This document shows positions 25,182 through 35,580 of a DNA stretch of 58,402 nt, piece by piece; within the stretch, counting starts at the first letter, position 1; the number at the start of each line of letters is the position of its first letter. Made by a program: the position numbers and the translations under genes. The stretch spans positions 1-58,402 of the forward strand of contig CAJYVI010000030.1 of NCBI GenBank assembly GCA_913778145.1, read 5' to 3'. A model generated the notes under the pieces. The model had not been told where the DNA came from, did no database searches, and saw nothing but the letters and a program-made list of their open reading frames with translations. The DNA comes from an uncultured Pseudocitrobacter sp. (GTDB taxonomy: Bacteria; Pseudomonadota; Gammaproteobacteria; Enterobacterales; Enterobacteriaceae).

Positions 25182-26468
25182 ATGTCTGAAGATATCTTTG
25201 ATGCCATTATCGTCGGCGCCGGGCTTGCGGGTTCGGTGGCGGCGCTGGTGCTGGCCCGTGAAGGTGCCGATGTGCTGGTTATCGAACGCGGTAACTCTGC
25301 GGGCGCGAAAAACGTCACCGGCGGGCGCATTTATGCCCATAGCCTGGAGCGCATCATTCCAGGTTTTGCCGACACCGCGCCCGTTGAGCGGCGCATCACC
25401 CATGAAAAACTCGCCTTTATGACCGAAAAAGGGGCGATGACCATGGACTATCTCAACGGTGAAGAGGCCGGTGCATCGCAGGTCTCTTATTCGGTGCTGC
25501 GCAGTAAATTTGACGCCTGGCTGATGGCGCAGGCGGAAGAGGCGGGCGCGCAGCTGATCACCGGGATCTGCGTCGATAACGTCGTACAGCGCGACGGCAA
25601 AGTGGTCGGCGTGGAAGCCGATGGCGATATCCTCGAAGCAAAAGTGGTGATCCTCGCTGACGGTGTGAATTCTCTGCTGGCGGAAAAACTCGGCATGGCG
25701 AAGCGCGTGGATGCCGCCAACGTGGCCGTTGGGGTGAAAGAACTGATCGAACTGCCGAAATCGGTGATTGAAGATCGCTTCCAGCTTCAGGGCAACGAAG
25801 GTGCCGCCTGTCTGTTTGCCGGGTCGCCGACCGATGGTCTGATGGGCGGTGGTTTCCTCTATACCAATGAAGACACGCTCTCGCTGGGCCTGGTTTGCGG
25901 GCTGCACCATCTGAAAGATGCGAAGAAATCTGTGCCGCAAATGCTCGAAGATTTTAAACAGCATCCCGCTGTCGCGCCGCTGATCGCGGGCGGAAAAATG
26001 GTGGAGTATTCGGCGCACGTGGTGCCAGAAGCGGGCATGAATATGCAGCCGGAACTGATCGGCGACGGGGTGTTAATCGCCGGTGACGCCGCCGGGATGT
26101 GCATGAACCTTGGCTTTACCATTCGCGGCATGGATCTGGCGGTAGCTGCCGGTGAAGCGGCGGCGAAAGCGGTCTTATCCGCGAAGCAAAACAATGACTT
26201 TAGCCGCAATGGCCTGGCGTCCTATCGCCAGCATCTCGATAACGGCCCGATGCGCGACATGCGCATGTATCAGCGCCTGCCTGCCTTCCTCGATAATCCG
26301 CGCATGTTCACGCGTTACCCGGAAATGGTGGTGGGTGTCGCGCGCGATCTGTTCACCATTGATGGCAGCGCGCCGGTGCCGATGCGCAAGAAAATCCTCC
26401 AGCATGCGAAAAAAGTGGGCTTTATCAATCTGATGAAGGACGGCATTAAAGGAGTAACCGTACTATGA
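25182..26468 (+). CDS. fixC: FAD-dependent ETF:quinone-type oxidoreductase FixC
   Basis: A 428-residue flavoprotein of the ETF-QO/FixC family. The N-terminal FAD-binding Rossmann motif reads DAIIVGAGLAGSVAALVLAREGADVLVIERG near residues 6-36. A second FAD motif, GVLIAGDAAGMCMNLGFTIRGMDLA, is near residues 295-320. It works with the small ferredoxin FixX. I start at ATG 25182 (MSEDIFDAI) behind CTGGAG. The stop overlaps the fixX ATG by four bases (ACTATGA region). Confidence 0.96.
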   Translation: MSEDIFDAIIVGAGLAGSVAALVLAREGADVLVIERGNSAGAKNVTGGRIYAHSLERIIPGFADTAPVERRITHEKLAFMTEKGAMTMDYLNGEEAGASQVSYSVLRSKFDAWLMAQAEEAGAQLITGICVDNVVQRDGKVVGVEADGDILEAKVVILADGVNSLLAEKLGMAKRVDAANVAVGVKELIELPKSVIEDRFQLQGNEGAACLFAGSPTDGLMGGGFLYTNEDTLSLGLVCGLHHLKDAKKSVPQMLEDFKQHPAVAPLIAGGKMVEYSAHVVPEAGMNMQPELIGDGVLIAGDAAGMCMNLGFTIRGMDLAVAAGEAAAKAVLSAKQNNDFSRNGLASYRQHLDNGPMRDMRMYQRLPAFLDNPRMFTRYPEMVVGVARDLFTIDGSAPVPMRKKILQHAKKVGFINLMKDGIKGVTVL

Positions 26469-26752
26469 CTTCCCCCGTGAACGTCGACGTCAAACTGGGC
26501 GTCAATAAATTCAATGTCGATGAAGATAACCCGCACATTATTTTGAAAACAGATCCCGATAAAGCAACGCTGGACGTGCTGGTAAAAGCCTGCCCTGCCG
26601 GGCTGTATAAAAAGCAGGATGACGGCAGCGTGCGCTTTGATTATGCGGGCTGTCTGGAGTGTGGTACCTGCCGCATTCTTGGTCTCGGGACGGCGCTGGA
26701 AAAATGGGAATATCCGCGCGGCACATTTGGCGTGGAATTTCGCTATGGGTGA
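26465..26752 (+). CDS. fixX: Ferredoxin-like protein FixX
   Basis: A 95-residue ferredoxin-like partner of FixC, the E. coli length. Cysteines are seen in KACPAG and in CLECGTCRIL, consistent with an iron-sulfur cluster. It overlaps fixC by four bases, implying translational coupling, and closes the fixABCX operon ahead of a BIME. Confidence 0.96.
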   Translation: MTSPVNVDVKLGVNKFNVDEDNPHIILKTDPDKATLDVLVKACPAGLYKKQDDGSVRFDYAGCLECGTCRILGLGTALEKWEYPRGTFGVEFRYG

Positions 26753-26759
26753 GGTTTGT

Positions 26760-26851
26760 GCCGGATGGCGGCGATGCCTTATCCGACCGGGAAAAACTAA
26801 CGAATGCTCTTCAGGAATATGTAGGCCGGATAAGCGTTAGCGCCATCCGGC
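26760..26851. repeat. BIME between fixX and yaaU
   Basis: GCCGGATGGCGGCGATGCC-TTATCCG is followed ~40 bp later by TGTAGGCCGGATAAGCG...CGCCATCCGGC in inverted orientation. A two-REP BIME marking the end of the fix operon. Confidence 0.87.
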
Positions 26852-26875
26852 AAAAGGTACAAACAGGACACCACC

Positions 26876-28207
26876 ATGCCGCAGCCCAGAAACTTTGATG
26901 ACATCAAATTCTCCTCTATTCACCGCAGGATCATGCTGTGGGGGAGCGGCGGGCCGTTTCTGGATGGGTATGTGCTGGTGATAATCGGCGTTGCGCTGGA
27001 GCAGCTCACGCCTTTCCTGAAACTGGATGCAGAATGGATAGGCCTGCTGGGTGCGGCAACGCTGGCGGGGTTATTTGTAGGCACTACGCTGTTCGGCTAC
27101 ATATCCGATAAGGTCGGACGGCGGAAAATGTTCCTGATCGATATTATCGCCATCGGACTGATATCGGTGGCGACAATGTTTGTCTCTTCGCCCGTCGAGC
27201 TGCTGGTGATGCGCGTGCTGATAGGTATCGTGATTGGCGCGGATTATCCCATCGCCACCTCCATGATCACCGAATTTTCCAACACCCGTCAGCGGGCGTT
27301 TTCCATCGGTTTTATCGCTGCCATGTGGTATGTCGGGGCAACCTGCGCCAACCTGGTGGGATACTGCCTGTATGACGTCGAGGGCGGCTGGCGCTGGATG
27401 CTGGGCAGTGCGTTTATTCCCTGCCTTATCATTCTGATTGGCCGTTTCGACCTGCCGGAATCGCCGCGCTGGCTGCTGCGCAAAGGAAGGGTGGAAGAGT
27501 GCCAGCAAATGATGATCAAACTGTTTGGCGAACCCGTAACATTCGACGATGAACCGCCGAAAGAGACGCGTTTCCTGCAACTCTTCAATCGCCGTCACTT
27601 CCCGTTTGTACTGTTTGTCGCGGCAATCTGGACCTGTCAGGTGATCCCAATGTTCGCCATCTACACCTTCGGGCCGCAAATCGTCGGCCTGTTGGGCTGG
27701 GAGCAGGGCAGAAGCGCGGCGCTCGGCAACGTGGTGATCAGCCTCTTCTTTATGCTGGGCTGCGTGCCAGCGATGTTCTGGCTTAACAGCGTCGGGCGGC
27801 GAATGCTGCTTATTGGCAGCTTCCTGATGATGACGCTGGCGCTGGCCTTACTTGGCGTGGTGTCTAACCTGGGAATTGGGCTGGTGGTGTTCGCGTTTGC
27901 GGTATATGCGTTTTTCTCCGGCGGGCCGGGCATCCTGCAATGGCTCTATCCGAATGAACTCTTCCCGACGGACATTCGCGCGTCTGCGGTGGGGGTGATT
28001 ATGTCGCTAAGTCGAATCGGGACAATTATCTCCACCTGGGCGCTGCCGGTGTTTATCACCCGCTATGGGATCAACAATGTCATGCTCATTGGCGCGGGCA
28101 TTTCATTCGTCGGGTTGGCGATTTCCGTGATGTTTGCGCCGGAAACGCGGGGCATGTCGCTGACGCAGACGGCGAACATGACGATACGCGGGAAGTCTGT
28201 ATCCTAA
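26876..28207 (+). CDS. yaaU: Major facilitator superfamily transporter YaaU
   Basis: A 443-residue sugar-porter-like MFS protein, the length of E. coli YaaU. Twelve hydrophobic helices can be traced. The loop 2-3 motif appears as GYISDKVGRRKMFLID near residues 75-90, a second copy as LNSVGRRMLLIG, and the sugar-porter PESPRWLLRKGR near 199-210. The substrate is unknown. It stands downstream of the fix operon but is separated by a BIME, so a role with carnitine is not implied. Confidence 0.93.
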   Translation: MPQPRNFDDIKFSSIHRRIMLWGSGGPFLDGYVLVIIGVALEQLTPFLKLDAEWIGLLGAATLAGLFVGTTLFGYISDKVGRRKMFLIDIIAIGLISVATMFVSSPVELLVMRVLIGIVIGADYPIATSMITEFSNTRQRAFSIGFIAAMWYVGATCANLVGYCLYDVEGGWRWMLGSAFIPCLIILIGRFDLPESPRWLLRKGRVEECQQMMIKLFGEPVTFDDEPPKETRFLQLFNRRHFPFVLFVAAIWTCQVIPMFAIYTFGPQIVGLLGWEQGRSAALGNVVISLFFMLGCVPAMFWLNSVGRRMLLIGSFLMMTLALALLGVVSNLGIGLVVFAFAVYAFFSGGPGILQWLYPNELFPTDIRASAVGVIMSLSRIGTIISTWALPVFITRYGINNVMLIGAGISFVGLAISVMFAPETRGMSLTQTANMTIRGKSVS

Positions 28208-28309
28208 AAGATGACCTTAGGAGTGTTCTGGTTCTTTCATGTACATCAGCACGTTAGTCTATAGTTAACAATTAATTGACATAAGACGTCTGAGAACAGG
28301 GAGAACATC

Positions 28310-28543
28310 ATGCAAAAACGTATCGTAATCACCTCTATTTTAACTGCCGCAGCACTGTTCACCGTCGCGGGCTGTTCATCGAATCAGTCCGTAAAAACCA
28401 CCGATGGCCGCACAATTGTCACCGACGGTAAGCCGCAGGTAGACGATGACACCGGACTGGTCTCCTATGAAAATGCTGAAACCGGCAAAACTGAGCAGAT
28501 TAACCGTGACCAGGTTAAATCCATGAACGAGCTCAACAACTGA
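28310..28543 (+). CDS. Small YgdI/YgdR-like (DUF903) lipoprotein
   Basis: A 77-residue protein with a classic lipoprotein signal peptide: basic MQKR, a hydrophobic run and the lipobox VAGC with Cys22. The mature 55 residues contain SVKTTDGRTIVTDGKPQVDDD...GLVSYENAETGKTEQINRDQV, the small beta-barrel pattern of the YgdI/YgdR family. The residues after Cys are Ser-Ser, so outer-membrane sorting is expected. A GGGAGAA Shine-Dalgarno precedes the ATG. Function of the family is unknown. I do not recall a gene here in E. coli K-12, so it is an accessory insertion between yaaU and kefF. Confidence 0.88.
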   Translation: MQKRIVITSILTAAALFTVAGCSSNQSVKTTDGRTIVTDGKPQVDDDTGLVSYENAETGKTEQINRDQVKSMNELNN

Positions 28544-28557
28544 TTTTGTTTTGATGA

Positions 28558-28576
28558 TGGGTGGCAGTGCCACCCA
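28558..28576. other. Palindrome after the DUF903 lipoprotein gene
   Basis: TGGGTGGCAGTGCCACCCA is a 9-bp perfect inverted repeat, 14 bp after the stop codon. No T run follows, so it is a 3'-stabilising hairpin or protein site rather than a clear intrinsic terminator. Confidence 0.55.
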
Positions 28577-28681
28577 CATGCCCACCGCGCACCTCACCCC
28601 CGAATTGTTCTGTTAGCCAGGCCTCTGGCGGTCTACACTGTGGTTGTTACATAACAATAATGCAGTGATAACAGGCTAAAC

Positions 28682-29212
28682 ATGATTCTCATTATTTATG
28701 CGCATCCTTATCCGCAGCACTCGCATGCGAATAAGCGGATGCTTGAGCAGGTAAGGACGCTGGACGACGTAGAGGTTCGCTCGCTCTACAGCCTCTATCC
28801 AGATTTCAATATCGATATCGCCGCGGAGCAGGGCGCGCTCAGCCGCGCCGACCTCATCATCCTTCAACACCCCATGCAATGGTACAGCACGCCGCCGCTG
28901 CTTAAGCTGTGGATGGACAAAGTGCTGTCGCACGGCTGGGCCTACGGTCACGGCGGAACCGCGCTGCACGGCAAAAGTATGCTGTGGGCCGTGACGACCG
29001 GAGGGGCGGAAAGCCATTTTGAGATTGGCTCACACCCTGGGTTTGACGTGCTGGCGCAGCCGCTGGAAGCAACGGCCATTTACTGCGGCCTGAAGTGGCT
29101 GCCGCCGTTTACTCTCCACAGTACCTTTATCTGCGACGAAGAAACGCTGCAGGCGAAGGCGCGTCATTATAAACAGCGTTTGCTGGCCTGGCAGGAGGAT
29201 AATCGTGGATAA
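28682..29212 (+). CDS. kefF: KefC ancillary quinone oxidoreductase KefF
   Basis: A 176-residue flavodoxin-fold NAD(P)H:quinone reductase that binds KefC and is required for full K+ efflux activity. The N-terminus [20 protein letters not shown] and [20 protein letters not shown] and [10 protein letters not shown] segments are family signatures. Length equals the E. coli protein (176). Its last 8 bases overlap the kefC GTG start. Confidence 0.96.
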   Translation: MILIIYAHPYPQHSHANKRMLEQVRTLDDVEVRSLYSLYPDFNIDIAAEQGALSRADLIILQHPMQWYSTPPLLKLWMDKVLSHGWAYGHGGTALHGKSMLWAVTTGGAESHFEIGSHPGFDVLAQPLEATAIYCGLKWLPPFTLHSTFICDEETLQAKARHYKQRLLAWQEDNRG

Positions 29213-31073
29213 CCATACTCTGATTCAGGCGCTGATTTATCTCGGCTCCGCCGCGCTGATTGTACCGATTGCCGTGCGTCTGGGGCTGGGTTCGGTACTT
29301 GGCTACCTGATTGCCGGTTGTATTATCGGCCCGTGGGGCTTGCGCCTGGTGACCGACGCTGAGTCTATCCTGCATTTCGCCGAAATTGGCGTGGTGCTGA
29401 TGCTGTTTGTTATCGGCCTTGAGCTGGATCCAAAACGCCTGTGGAAACTGCGCGCCTCGGTATTTGGCGGCGGCCTGCTGCAAATGGTGGTGTGCGGCGC
29501 GTTGATTGGCCTGTTCTGTATGTTCCTCGGCCTGCGCTGGCAGGTGGCGGAACTCATTGGCATGACGCTGGCGCTCTCCTCTACGGCGATAGCCATGCAG
29601 GCAATGAACGAGCGTAACCTGACCGTTTCCCAGGTTGGTCGTAGCGCGTTTGCGGTGCTGCTGTTCCAGGATATCGCGGCAATCCCATTGGTGGCGATGA
29701 TCCCGCTGCTGGCAACTAGCGGTGCGTCCACCACGCTGGGCGCGTTTGCCTTTTCTGCCCTGAAGGTGGCTGGCGCACTGGTGCTGGTGGTGCTGCTGGG
29801 GCGCTACGTTACGCGCCCGGTGCTGCGTTTTGTGGCACGTTCCGGCCTGCGTGAAGTGTTCAGTGCCGTGGCGCTGTTCCTGGTCTTCGGTTTCGGTTTC
29901 CTGCTGGAAGAAGTCGGTTTGTCGATGGCGATGGGCGCGTTTCTGGCGGGCGTACTGCTGGCGAGTTCGGAATATCGACACGCGCTGGAAAGTGATATCG
30001 AACCGTTTAAAGGCTTGCTGCTGGGGCTGTTCTTCATTGGCGTCGGCATGTCTATCGACTTCGGCACGCTTATCGATCATCCGCTGCGCATCATTACGCT
30101 GCTGTTTGGCTTCCTGATTATCAAATCGGTCATGCTGTGGCTTATTGCTAAACCGTTGCAGGTGCCGCGCTCGCAGCGCGCCTGGTTTGCGGTATTGCTG
30201 GGGCAGGGAAGTGAATTCGCCTTCGTGGTCTTTGGCGCGGCGCAGATGGCGAACGTGCTGGATGCAGACTGGGCAAAAGCCCTGACGCTGGCGGTGGCGC
30301 TCTCCATGGCGGCGACGCCGATTCTGCTGGTGTTGCTGACCCGCATGGAAGCACGTAAAAGCGGCGGTGAGCAGCGTGAAGCGGATCAGATTGATGAAGA
30401 GCAGCCGCGCGTGATTATCGCGGGCTTTGGTCGTTACGGTCAGATTACCGGTCGTCTGCTGCTCTCCAGCGGCGTGAAAATGGTGATCCTCGATCACGAC
30501 CCGGATCACGTCGACACCCTGCGTAAGTTCGACATGAAGGTGTTCTACGGTGATGCGACCCGCGTTGATATGCTGGAATCCGCCGGGGCGGCGAAAGCGG
30601 AAGTGTTGATTAACGCCATTGACGATCCGCAAACCAGCCTGCAACTGACTGAGCTGGCGAAAGAGCACTTCCCTAATCTGACGATTATCGCCCGCGCCCG
30701 CGACGTAGAGCATTACATTCAGCTGCGTCAGGCCGGGGTGGAATCGCCGGAACGTGAAACCTTCGAAGGTGCGCTGAAGTCAGGCCGCATGGCGCTGGAG
30801 TCGCTGGGACTGGGGGCTTATGAGGCACGTGAACGCGCGGACCTGTTCCGCCGCTTTAACACCCGAATGGTGGAAGAGATGGTGGAAATGGCCGAAAGCG
30901 ATGCGTCGACGCGAGCGGCGGTGTTCAAACGCACCAGCGCGATGCTGACGGAAATCATCAATGAAGACCGTAATCACCTGTCGGTTATCCAGCGTCACGG
31001 CTGGCAGGGAACAGAAGAGGGCAAACACAGCGGTAATCCCGCGGATGAGCCTGAAATAAAGCCTTCTGCCTGA
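29205..31073 (+). CDS. kefC: Glutathione-gated K+/H+ antiporter KefC
   Basis: A 622-residue CPA2-family potassium efflux system (E. coli 620) that acidifies the cytoplasm to protect against electrophiles when glutathione adducts bind. The N-terminal ~375 residues are a membrane domain with the transport motif [13 protein letters not shown] near residues 152-164. A RCK/KTN domain follows with [17 protein letters not shown] near 402-418. The start is GTG at 29205 ([10 protein letters not shown]), overlapping kefF by 8 bp, with AGGAGG just upstream; I believe E. coli uses ATG. Confidence 0.96.
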   Translation: MDNHTLIQALIYLGSAALIVPIAVRLGLGSVLGYLIAGCIIGPWGLRLVTDAESILHFAEIGVVLMLFVIGLELDPKRLWKLRASVFGGGLLQMVVCGALIGLFCMFLGLRWQVAELIGMTLALSSTAIAMQAMNERNLTVSQVGRSAFAVLLFQDIAAIPLVAMIPLLATSGASTTLGAFAFSALKVAGALVLVVLLGRYVTRPVLRFVARSGLREVFSAVALFLVFGFGFLLEEVGLSMAMGAFLAGVLLASSEYRHALESDIEPFKGLLLGLFFIGVGMSIDFGTLIDHPLRIITLLFGFLIIKSVMLWLIAKPLQVPRSQRAWFAVLLGQGSEFAFVVFGAAQMANVLDADWAKALTLAVALSMAATPILLVLLTRMEARKSGGEQREADQIDEEQPRVIIAGFGRYGQITGRLLLSSGVKMVILDHDPDHVDTLRKFDMKVFYGDATRVDMLESAGAAKAEVLINAIDDPQTSLQLTELAKEHFPNLTIIARARDVEHYIQLRQAGVESPERETFEGALKSGRMALESLGLGAYEARERADLFRRFNTRMVEEMVEMAESDASTRAAVFKRTSAMLTEIINEDRNHLSVIQRHGWQGTEEGKHSGNPADEPEIKPSA

Positions 31074-31079
31074 GCGTAA

Positions 31080-31751
<672 letters not shown>

Positions 31752-31787
31752 GTTCCGACTTCTTACCATTTTCAAATGGAGGAAAGC

Positions 31788-32411
31788 ATGACTCAATTTT
31801 ATGAGCTTAAGGTGACACTTAAAGACACCGACCCTGTCGTCTGGCGCAGATTCATTGTTCCCGATGATATTACACTCGATCGTCTCCACGATGTTTTGCA
31901 AATCGTCATGGGGTGGCAGGATGAACACCTTCATTCCTTTACCTTCAAGAAGCGTGTCTTTATGGAACAGCCTGAAGCGCCCAATGAAGAAGAGGAATCG
32001 TTGGTTCGCCTGAATGAACTGCTGAAAAAACATGGCAACACGCTACGCTATGTTTATGACTTTGGTGATAATTGGGAACACGAAATTTATCTCGAAGACA
32101 AGAACTACGTTTTCGACGATATGCTCGGCCCCATTGAATGTATTCAGGGCATGATGCTTTGCCCACCGGAGAATTGCGGCGGGCCGGCAGCCTATTCAGA
32201 GATGATGAGGGGCATTTTTGCATCAAAAAACAATAAAGATGCTCTTGAAGCGTTGAAGGAAGTGATAGGAATACCTGATCTTGATGACTCAGACGTTGAG
32301 CTATTCTTCTATAACTATGATGTCGATAGCGTTAACCATTTACTGTCACTTTATTCGCGCTGGGCTCGAGACCGTTCGCTGCCGATGCAGTTTGAGAGCG
32401 ATGAGTGGTAG
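31788..32411 (+). CDS. pRiA4b ORF-3-like / IS1096 TnpR-like protein
   Basis: A 207-residue protein with all hallmarks of the plasmid pRiA4b ORF-3 family (PRiA4_ORF3; also called IS1096 TnpR-like): KDTDPVVWRRFIVPDDITLDRLHDVLQIVMGW...HLHSF at residues 12-52, then YVYDFGDNWEHEI near 86-98 and LCPPENCGGPAAY near 124-136. The family has no settled function; members occur on plasmids, by transposons and as chromosomal orphans. The start at 31788 is preceded by GGAGGAAAG. Base composition is visibly more AT-rich than folA or apaH, suggesting horizontal acquisition. It lies between folA and a GGGAGAGGG repeat. Confidence 0.88.
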   Translation: MTQFYELKVTLKDTDPVVWRRFIVPDDITLDRLHDVLQIVMGWQDEHLHSFTFKKRVFMEQPEAPNEEEESLVRLNELLKKHGNTLRYVYDFGDNWEHEIYLEDKNYVFDDMLGPIECIQGMMLCPPENCGGPAAYSEMMRGIFASKNNKDALEALKEVIGIPDLDDSDVELFFYNYDVDSVNHLLSLYSRWARDRSLPMQFESDEW

Positions 32412-32425
32412 ATGTTTAGGGAGGC

Positions 32426-32534
32426 ACCCCTCACCCTAACCCTCTCCCGCGGGGAGAGGGGACTGATTGTGCAAATGCTTGACCTCCGTTCCGGTTTTCT
32501 CCCTCTCCCTGTGGGAGAGGGCCGGGGTGAGGGG
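32426..32534 (+). repeat. GGGAGAGGG repeat, copy A
   Basis: Begins CCCCTCACCCTAACCCTCTCCC, with a GGGAGAGGGG partner, then a ~40-bp middle containing GACTGATTGTGC, then a second hairpin CCCTCTCCC-tgt-GGGAGAGGGCCGGGGTGAGGGG. Two hairpins flank a variable centre, like a BIME but with a core unrelated to the GCCGGATG REP. It lies between convergent gene ends. Confidence 0.85.
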
Positions 32535-32536
32535 CA

Positions 32537-33385
32537 TCAGGATGCCACAGCCTCGCCCATTCCGGGATCGATATGTCGGTTTGAAGCCTGAGTAAAGTAC
32601 TGCTTATCTTCCCAGCGCAGGCAGGTTAACACTCCCCCCCAGCAGCAGCCCGTATCCAGCGCGTACACGCCTTCCGGCGTTCCGCGACCTTCCAGAGACG
32701 CCCAGTGTCCAAACACCACGCTGTACTCCTCCGTCACCGGCCCTGGTATCGCAAACCACGGTTTCAGCGGCGCAGGGGCGTTTTCCGGCGCTTCTTTGGT
32801 GTACATATCCAGTTGCCCGTTCGGGAAACAGTAGCGCATGCGGGTAAATGCGTTAGTGATAAACCGCAGACGTGCCAGGCCCGTTAACTGCGGCGACCAG
32901 TTATTCGGCATATCGCCATACATGGCGTCGAGGAAGAAGGGATAGGAGTCGCTCGACAGCACCGCTTCAACGTCGCGGGCGCACTGTTTTGCTGTTTCCA
33001 TATCCCATTGCGGGGTGATCCCGGCGTGGGCCATCACCAGCTTCTTCTCTTCATCCACCTGCATCAGCGGCTGACGACGCAGCCAGTTGAGCAGGTCGTC
33101 GGCGTCAGGGGCTTCCAGCAGCGCGTTAAGCCTGTCTTTGGGTTTATTACGGCTGATCCCCGCAAACACCGCCAGCAGATGCAGGTCGTGGTTGCCGAGG
33201 ACGATACGCACGTCGTCGCCCATCGATTTAACGTAGCGCAGCACGTCCAGAGAGCCGGGTCCGCGCGCGACCAGGTCGCCGGTCAGCCACAGCGTGTCTG
33301 TCCCTGGGGTAAACTCCACTTGATCTAACAATGCGATCAACTCATCGAAGCAACCATGAATGTCGCCAATAAGATATGTAGCCAT
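32537..33385 (-). CDS. apaH: Diadenosine tetraphosphatase (symmetrical)
   Basis: A 282-residue metallophosphoesterase (E. coli 280) that splits Ap4A into two ADP and also removes Np4 caps from RNA. Metal-binding motifs are in order: GDIHGCFDE at residues 7-15, GDLVARGP near 36-43 and LGNHDLHLL near 63-71, with AHAGI downstream. It is the last gene of the lptD-surA-pdxA-rsmA-apaG-apaH operon, 6 bp after apaG. Copy A of the GGGAGAGGG repeat abuts its 3' end. Confidence 0.97.
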   Translation of the reverse strand: MATYLIGDIHGCFDELIALLDQVEFTPGTDTLWLTGDLVARGPGSLDVLRYVKSMGDDVRIVLGNHDLHLLAVFAGISRNKPKDRLNALLEAPDADDLLNWLRRQPLMQVDEEKKLVMAHAGITPQWDMETAKQCARDVEAVLSSDSYPFFLDAMYGDMPNNWSPQLTGLARLRFITNAFTRMRYCFPNGQLDMYTKEAPENAPAPLKPWFAIPGPVTEEYSVVFGHWASLEGRGTPEGVYALDTGCCWGGVLTCLRWEDKQYFTQASNRHIDPGMGEAVAS

Positions 33386-33391
33386 GTGTTT

Positions 33392-33769
33392 TTAATGGAT
33401 TAGTGTCGGGACAAAGAGACGGAATACGGGAATGTCGATAGAGAACGGCCTGCCGTCGATATCGACCATTTCATAATGGCCCTGCATAGTGCCAAGCGGG
33501 GTTTCGAGTACCGCGCCGCTGGTGTACTGATATTCGTCACCGGGTGCGATATGCGGCTGGACGCCAACGACGCCCTCGCCTTGTACTTCGGTTTCACGAC
33601 CATGACCGTTGGTGATGAGCCAGTAGCGGCCCAGCAGCTGAACCGGCGTTCGCCCGAGATTGCGGATAGTTACCGTGTAGGCGAAGACATAACGCTCTTC
33701 GTCCGGTAGAGACTGCGATTCAATGTAAACACTTTGAACCTGGACGCAAACTCGCGGCGAATCAATCAT
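33392..33769 (-). CDS. apaG: ApaG protein
   Basis: A 125-residue fibronectin-III-like beta-sandwich protein of the ApaG family, the E. coli length. The family signature appears as [26 protein letters not shown] and [20 protein letters not shown]. The biochemical role is not established; in E. coli it sits with ApaH and RsmA and has been linked to cobalt resistance. It lies 3 bp after the rsmA stop and 6 bp before apaH. Confidence 0.95.
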   Translation of the reverse strand: MIDSPRVCVQVQSVYIESQSLPDEERYVFAYTVTIRNLGRTPVQLLGRYWLITNGHGRETEVQGEGVVGVQPHIAPGDEYQYTSGAVLETPLGTMQGHYEMVDIDGRPFSIDIPVFRLFVPTLIH

Positions 33770-33772
33770 GGT

Positions 33773-34594
33773 TTAGCTCTCCTTCGGCGGCGCATTCTCT
33801 GCCAGATAGTTGGCCATCTTGCAGTACTGCGCAACAGAGATATTTTCTGCCCGCATCGTCGGGTCGACGCCCAGCTCCGTCAAAACTTCAACGCTGAACA
33901 GGTTGCCGAGACTGTTGCGGATCGTTTTACGACGCTGGTTAAACGCCTCGGTGGTGATGCGGCTCAGCACGCGAACGTCTTTCACCGGATACGGCTTAGT
34001 GCTGTGTGGCACCAGACGCACGACGGCGGAATCGACTTTTGGCGGCGGCGTAAAGGCGCTCGGCGGTACTTCGAGTACCGGGATAACCTGGCAGTAATAC
34101 TGCGCCATCACCGTTAAACGACCATACGCCTTGCTGTTCGGGCCTGCAACCAGACGGTTAACCACCTCTTTTTGCAACATGAAGTGCATGTCGGCGATCG
34201 CATTAGTATAGCTAAACAGATGGAACATCAGCGGCGTCGAAATGTTATACGGCAGGTTGCCGAATACGCGCAGCGGCTGGCCCAGCGTTTGCGAAAGCTC
34301 ACCAAAGTTCATGGTCATGGCATCCTGCTGATAAATGGTCAGCTTCGGCCCCAGGAACGGGTGGGTTTTCAGACGTGCGGCGAGGTCACGGTCAAGTTCG
34401 ATGACGGTCAGTTCGTCAAGGCGTTCGCCAACTGGCTCGGTCAATGCGGCAAGACCCGGGCCGATTTCAACCATCGCCTGACCTTTTTGCGGATTGATTG
34501 CCGAAACGATGCTGTCAATAACGAACTGATCGTTAAGGAAGTTTTGCCCGAAACGTTTACGGGCTAAGTGGCCCTGATGGACTCGATTATTCAT
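33773..34594 (-). CDS. rsmA: 16S rRNA (adenine1518/1519-N6) dimethyltransferase
   Basis: A 273-residue SAM-dependent methyltransferase (KsgA) that dimethylates two adjacent adenosines in helix 45 of 16S rRNA, a late check on 30S assembly. Visible: RFGQNFLND at residues 13-21, the SAM motif [11 protein letters not shown] near 42-52, and the catalytic NLPYNIST near 113-120. The ATG overlaps the pdxA stop (ATGA). Loss confers kasugamycin resistance; all motifs are intact here. Confidence 0.98.
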   Translation of the reverse strand: MNNRVHQGHLARKRFGQNFLNDQFVIDSIVSAINPQKGQAMVEIGPGLAALTEPVGERLDELTVIELDRDLAARLKTHPFLGPKLTIYQQDAMTMNFGELSQTLGQPLRVFGNLPYNISTPLMFHLFSYTNAIADMHFMLQKEVVNRLVAGPNSKAYGRLTVMAQYYCQVIPVLEVPPSAFTPPPKVDSAVVRLVPHSTKPYPVKDVRVLSRITTEAFNQRRKTIRNSLGNLFSVEVLTELGVDPTMRAENISVAQYCKMANYLAENAPPKES

Positions 34595-35580
34595 TTAGAG
34601 TTAACAATCATTTTGATGGCGAGATTAAGCGCCGTAATAAAACTGCCGACCTCTGCTTTCCCCTGACCTGCCAGTTCAAGGGCAGTGCCGTGGTCAACAG
34701 AGGTTCGAATAAAGGGTAAACCGAGGGTGATATTCACGCCACGGCCAAAGCCCTGGTATTTTAGCACGGGTAAGCCCTGATCGTGGTACATTGCGAGCAC
34801 CGCGTCGGCATTATCAAGATACTTAGGCTGGAAAAGAGTATCGGCAGGCAGCGGCCCGCTCAGATTCATTCCTTTCGCGCGCAGCGTATTCAGCACCGGG
34901 ATAATGGTGTCTATCTCTTCCGTGCCCATATGGCCGCCTTCGCCCGCGTGCGGGTTGAGGCCACATACCAGAATATGCGGCGCAGCGAGGCCAAATTTGG
35001 TTTGCAGATCGTGATGCAGAATAGTGATCACTTCGTCGAGCAGGTCGACCGTGATCGCAGCGCTCACGTCCTTTAACGGCAGATGCGTCGTCGCCAGCGC
35101 CACGCGCAGCTCTTCCGTTGCCAGCATCATCACCACTTTCGGCGCGTGCGAACGTTCTTCAAAGAACTCTGTATGGCCGGTAAAGGCCACGCCCGCGTCG
35201 TTGATGATGCCTTTGTGCACCGGGCCGGTAATCAGAGCGGCAAATTCGCCGCTCAGGCAGCCGTCACAGGCGCGTGCCAGCGTATCCACCACATAGTGAC
35301 CGTTTTGCACGTTAAGCTCGCCTGGCGTCACTGGCGCGCGTAGCGGCACAGAAAGCAGGGTGAGCGTACCGGCGCGTTGCGGTTGGGTGGATTTTTGGGG
35401 GGAGTAGGGCAGAAGAGAAAGCGGAAGGCCGAGGAGCGAGGCTCGCTCACTGAGGAGTGCGCCATCGGCGCACACCACCAGTTCAACGGGCCAATCGCGC
35501 TGGGCGAGCTGGATAACCAGATCCGGACCAATCCCGGCGGGTTCGCCGGGCGTGATCACCACACGATGGGTTGTCGTCAT
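34591..35580 (-). CDS. pdxA: 4-hydroxythreonine-4-phosphate dehydrogenase
   Basis: A 329-residue enzyme of the DXP-dependent vitamin B6 pathway, the same length as E. coli PdxA. It oxidises 4-phosphohydroxy-L-threonine using NAD+ and a divalent metal. Motifs include [13 protein letters not shown] at residues 9-21, [23 protein letters not shown] near 132-154, [16 protein letters not shown] and [23 protein letters not shown]. Overlaps rsmA by 4 bp and surA by 1 bp. Confidence 0.98.
   Translation of the reverse strand: MTTTHRVVITPGEPAGIGPDLVIQLAQRDWPVELVVCADGALLSERASLLGLPLSLLPYSPQKSTQPQRAGTLTLLSVPLRAPVTPGELNVQNGHYVVDTLARACDGCLSGEFAALITGPVHKGIINDAGVAFTGHTEFFEERSHAPKVVMMLATEELRVALATTHLPLKDVSAAITVDLLDEVITILHHDLQTKFGLAAPHILVCGLNPHAGEGGHMGTEEIDTIIPVLNTLRAKGMNLSGPLPADTLFQPKYLDNADAVLAMYHDQGLPVLKYQGFGRGVNITLGLPFIRTSVDHGTALELAGQGKAEVGSFITALNLAIKMIVNSK

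Noticed and set aside
29127..30713. 528-codon antisense open frame opposite kefC
   Set aside because: Gln/Arg/His-rich shadow of kefC codon bias, no domain and no start signals.
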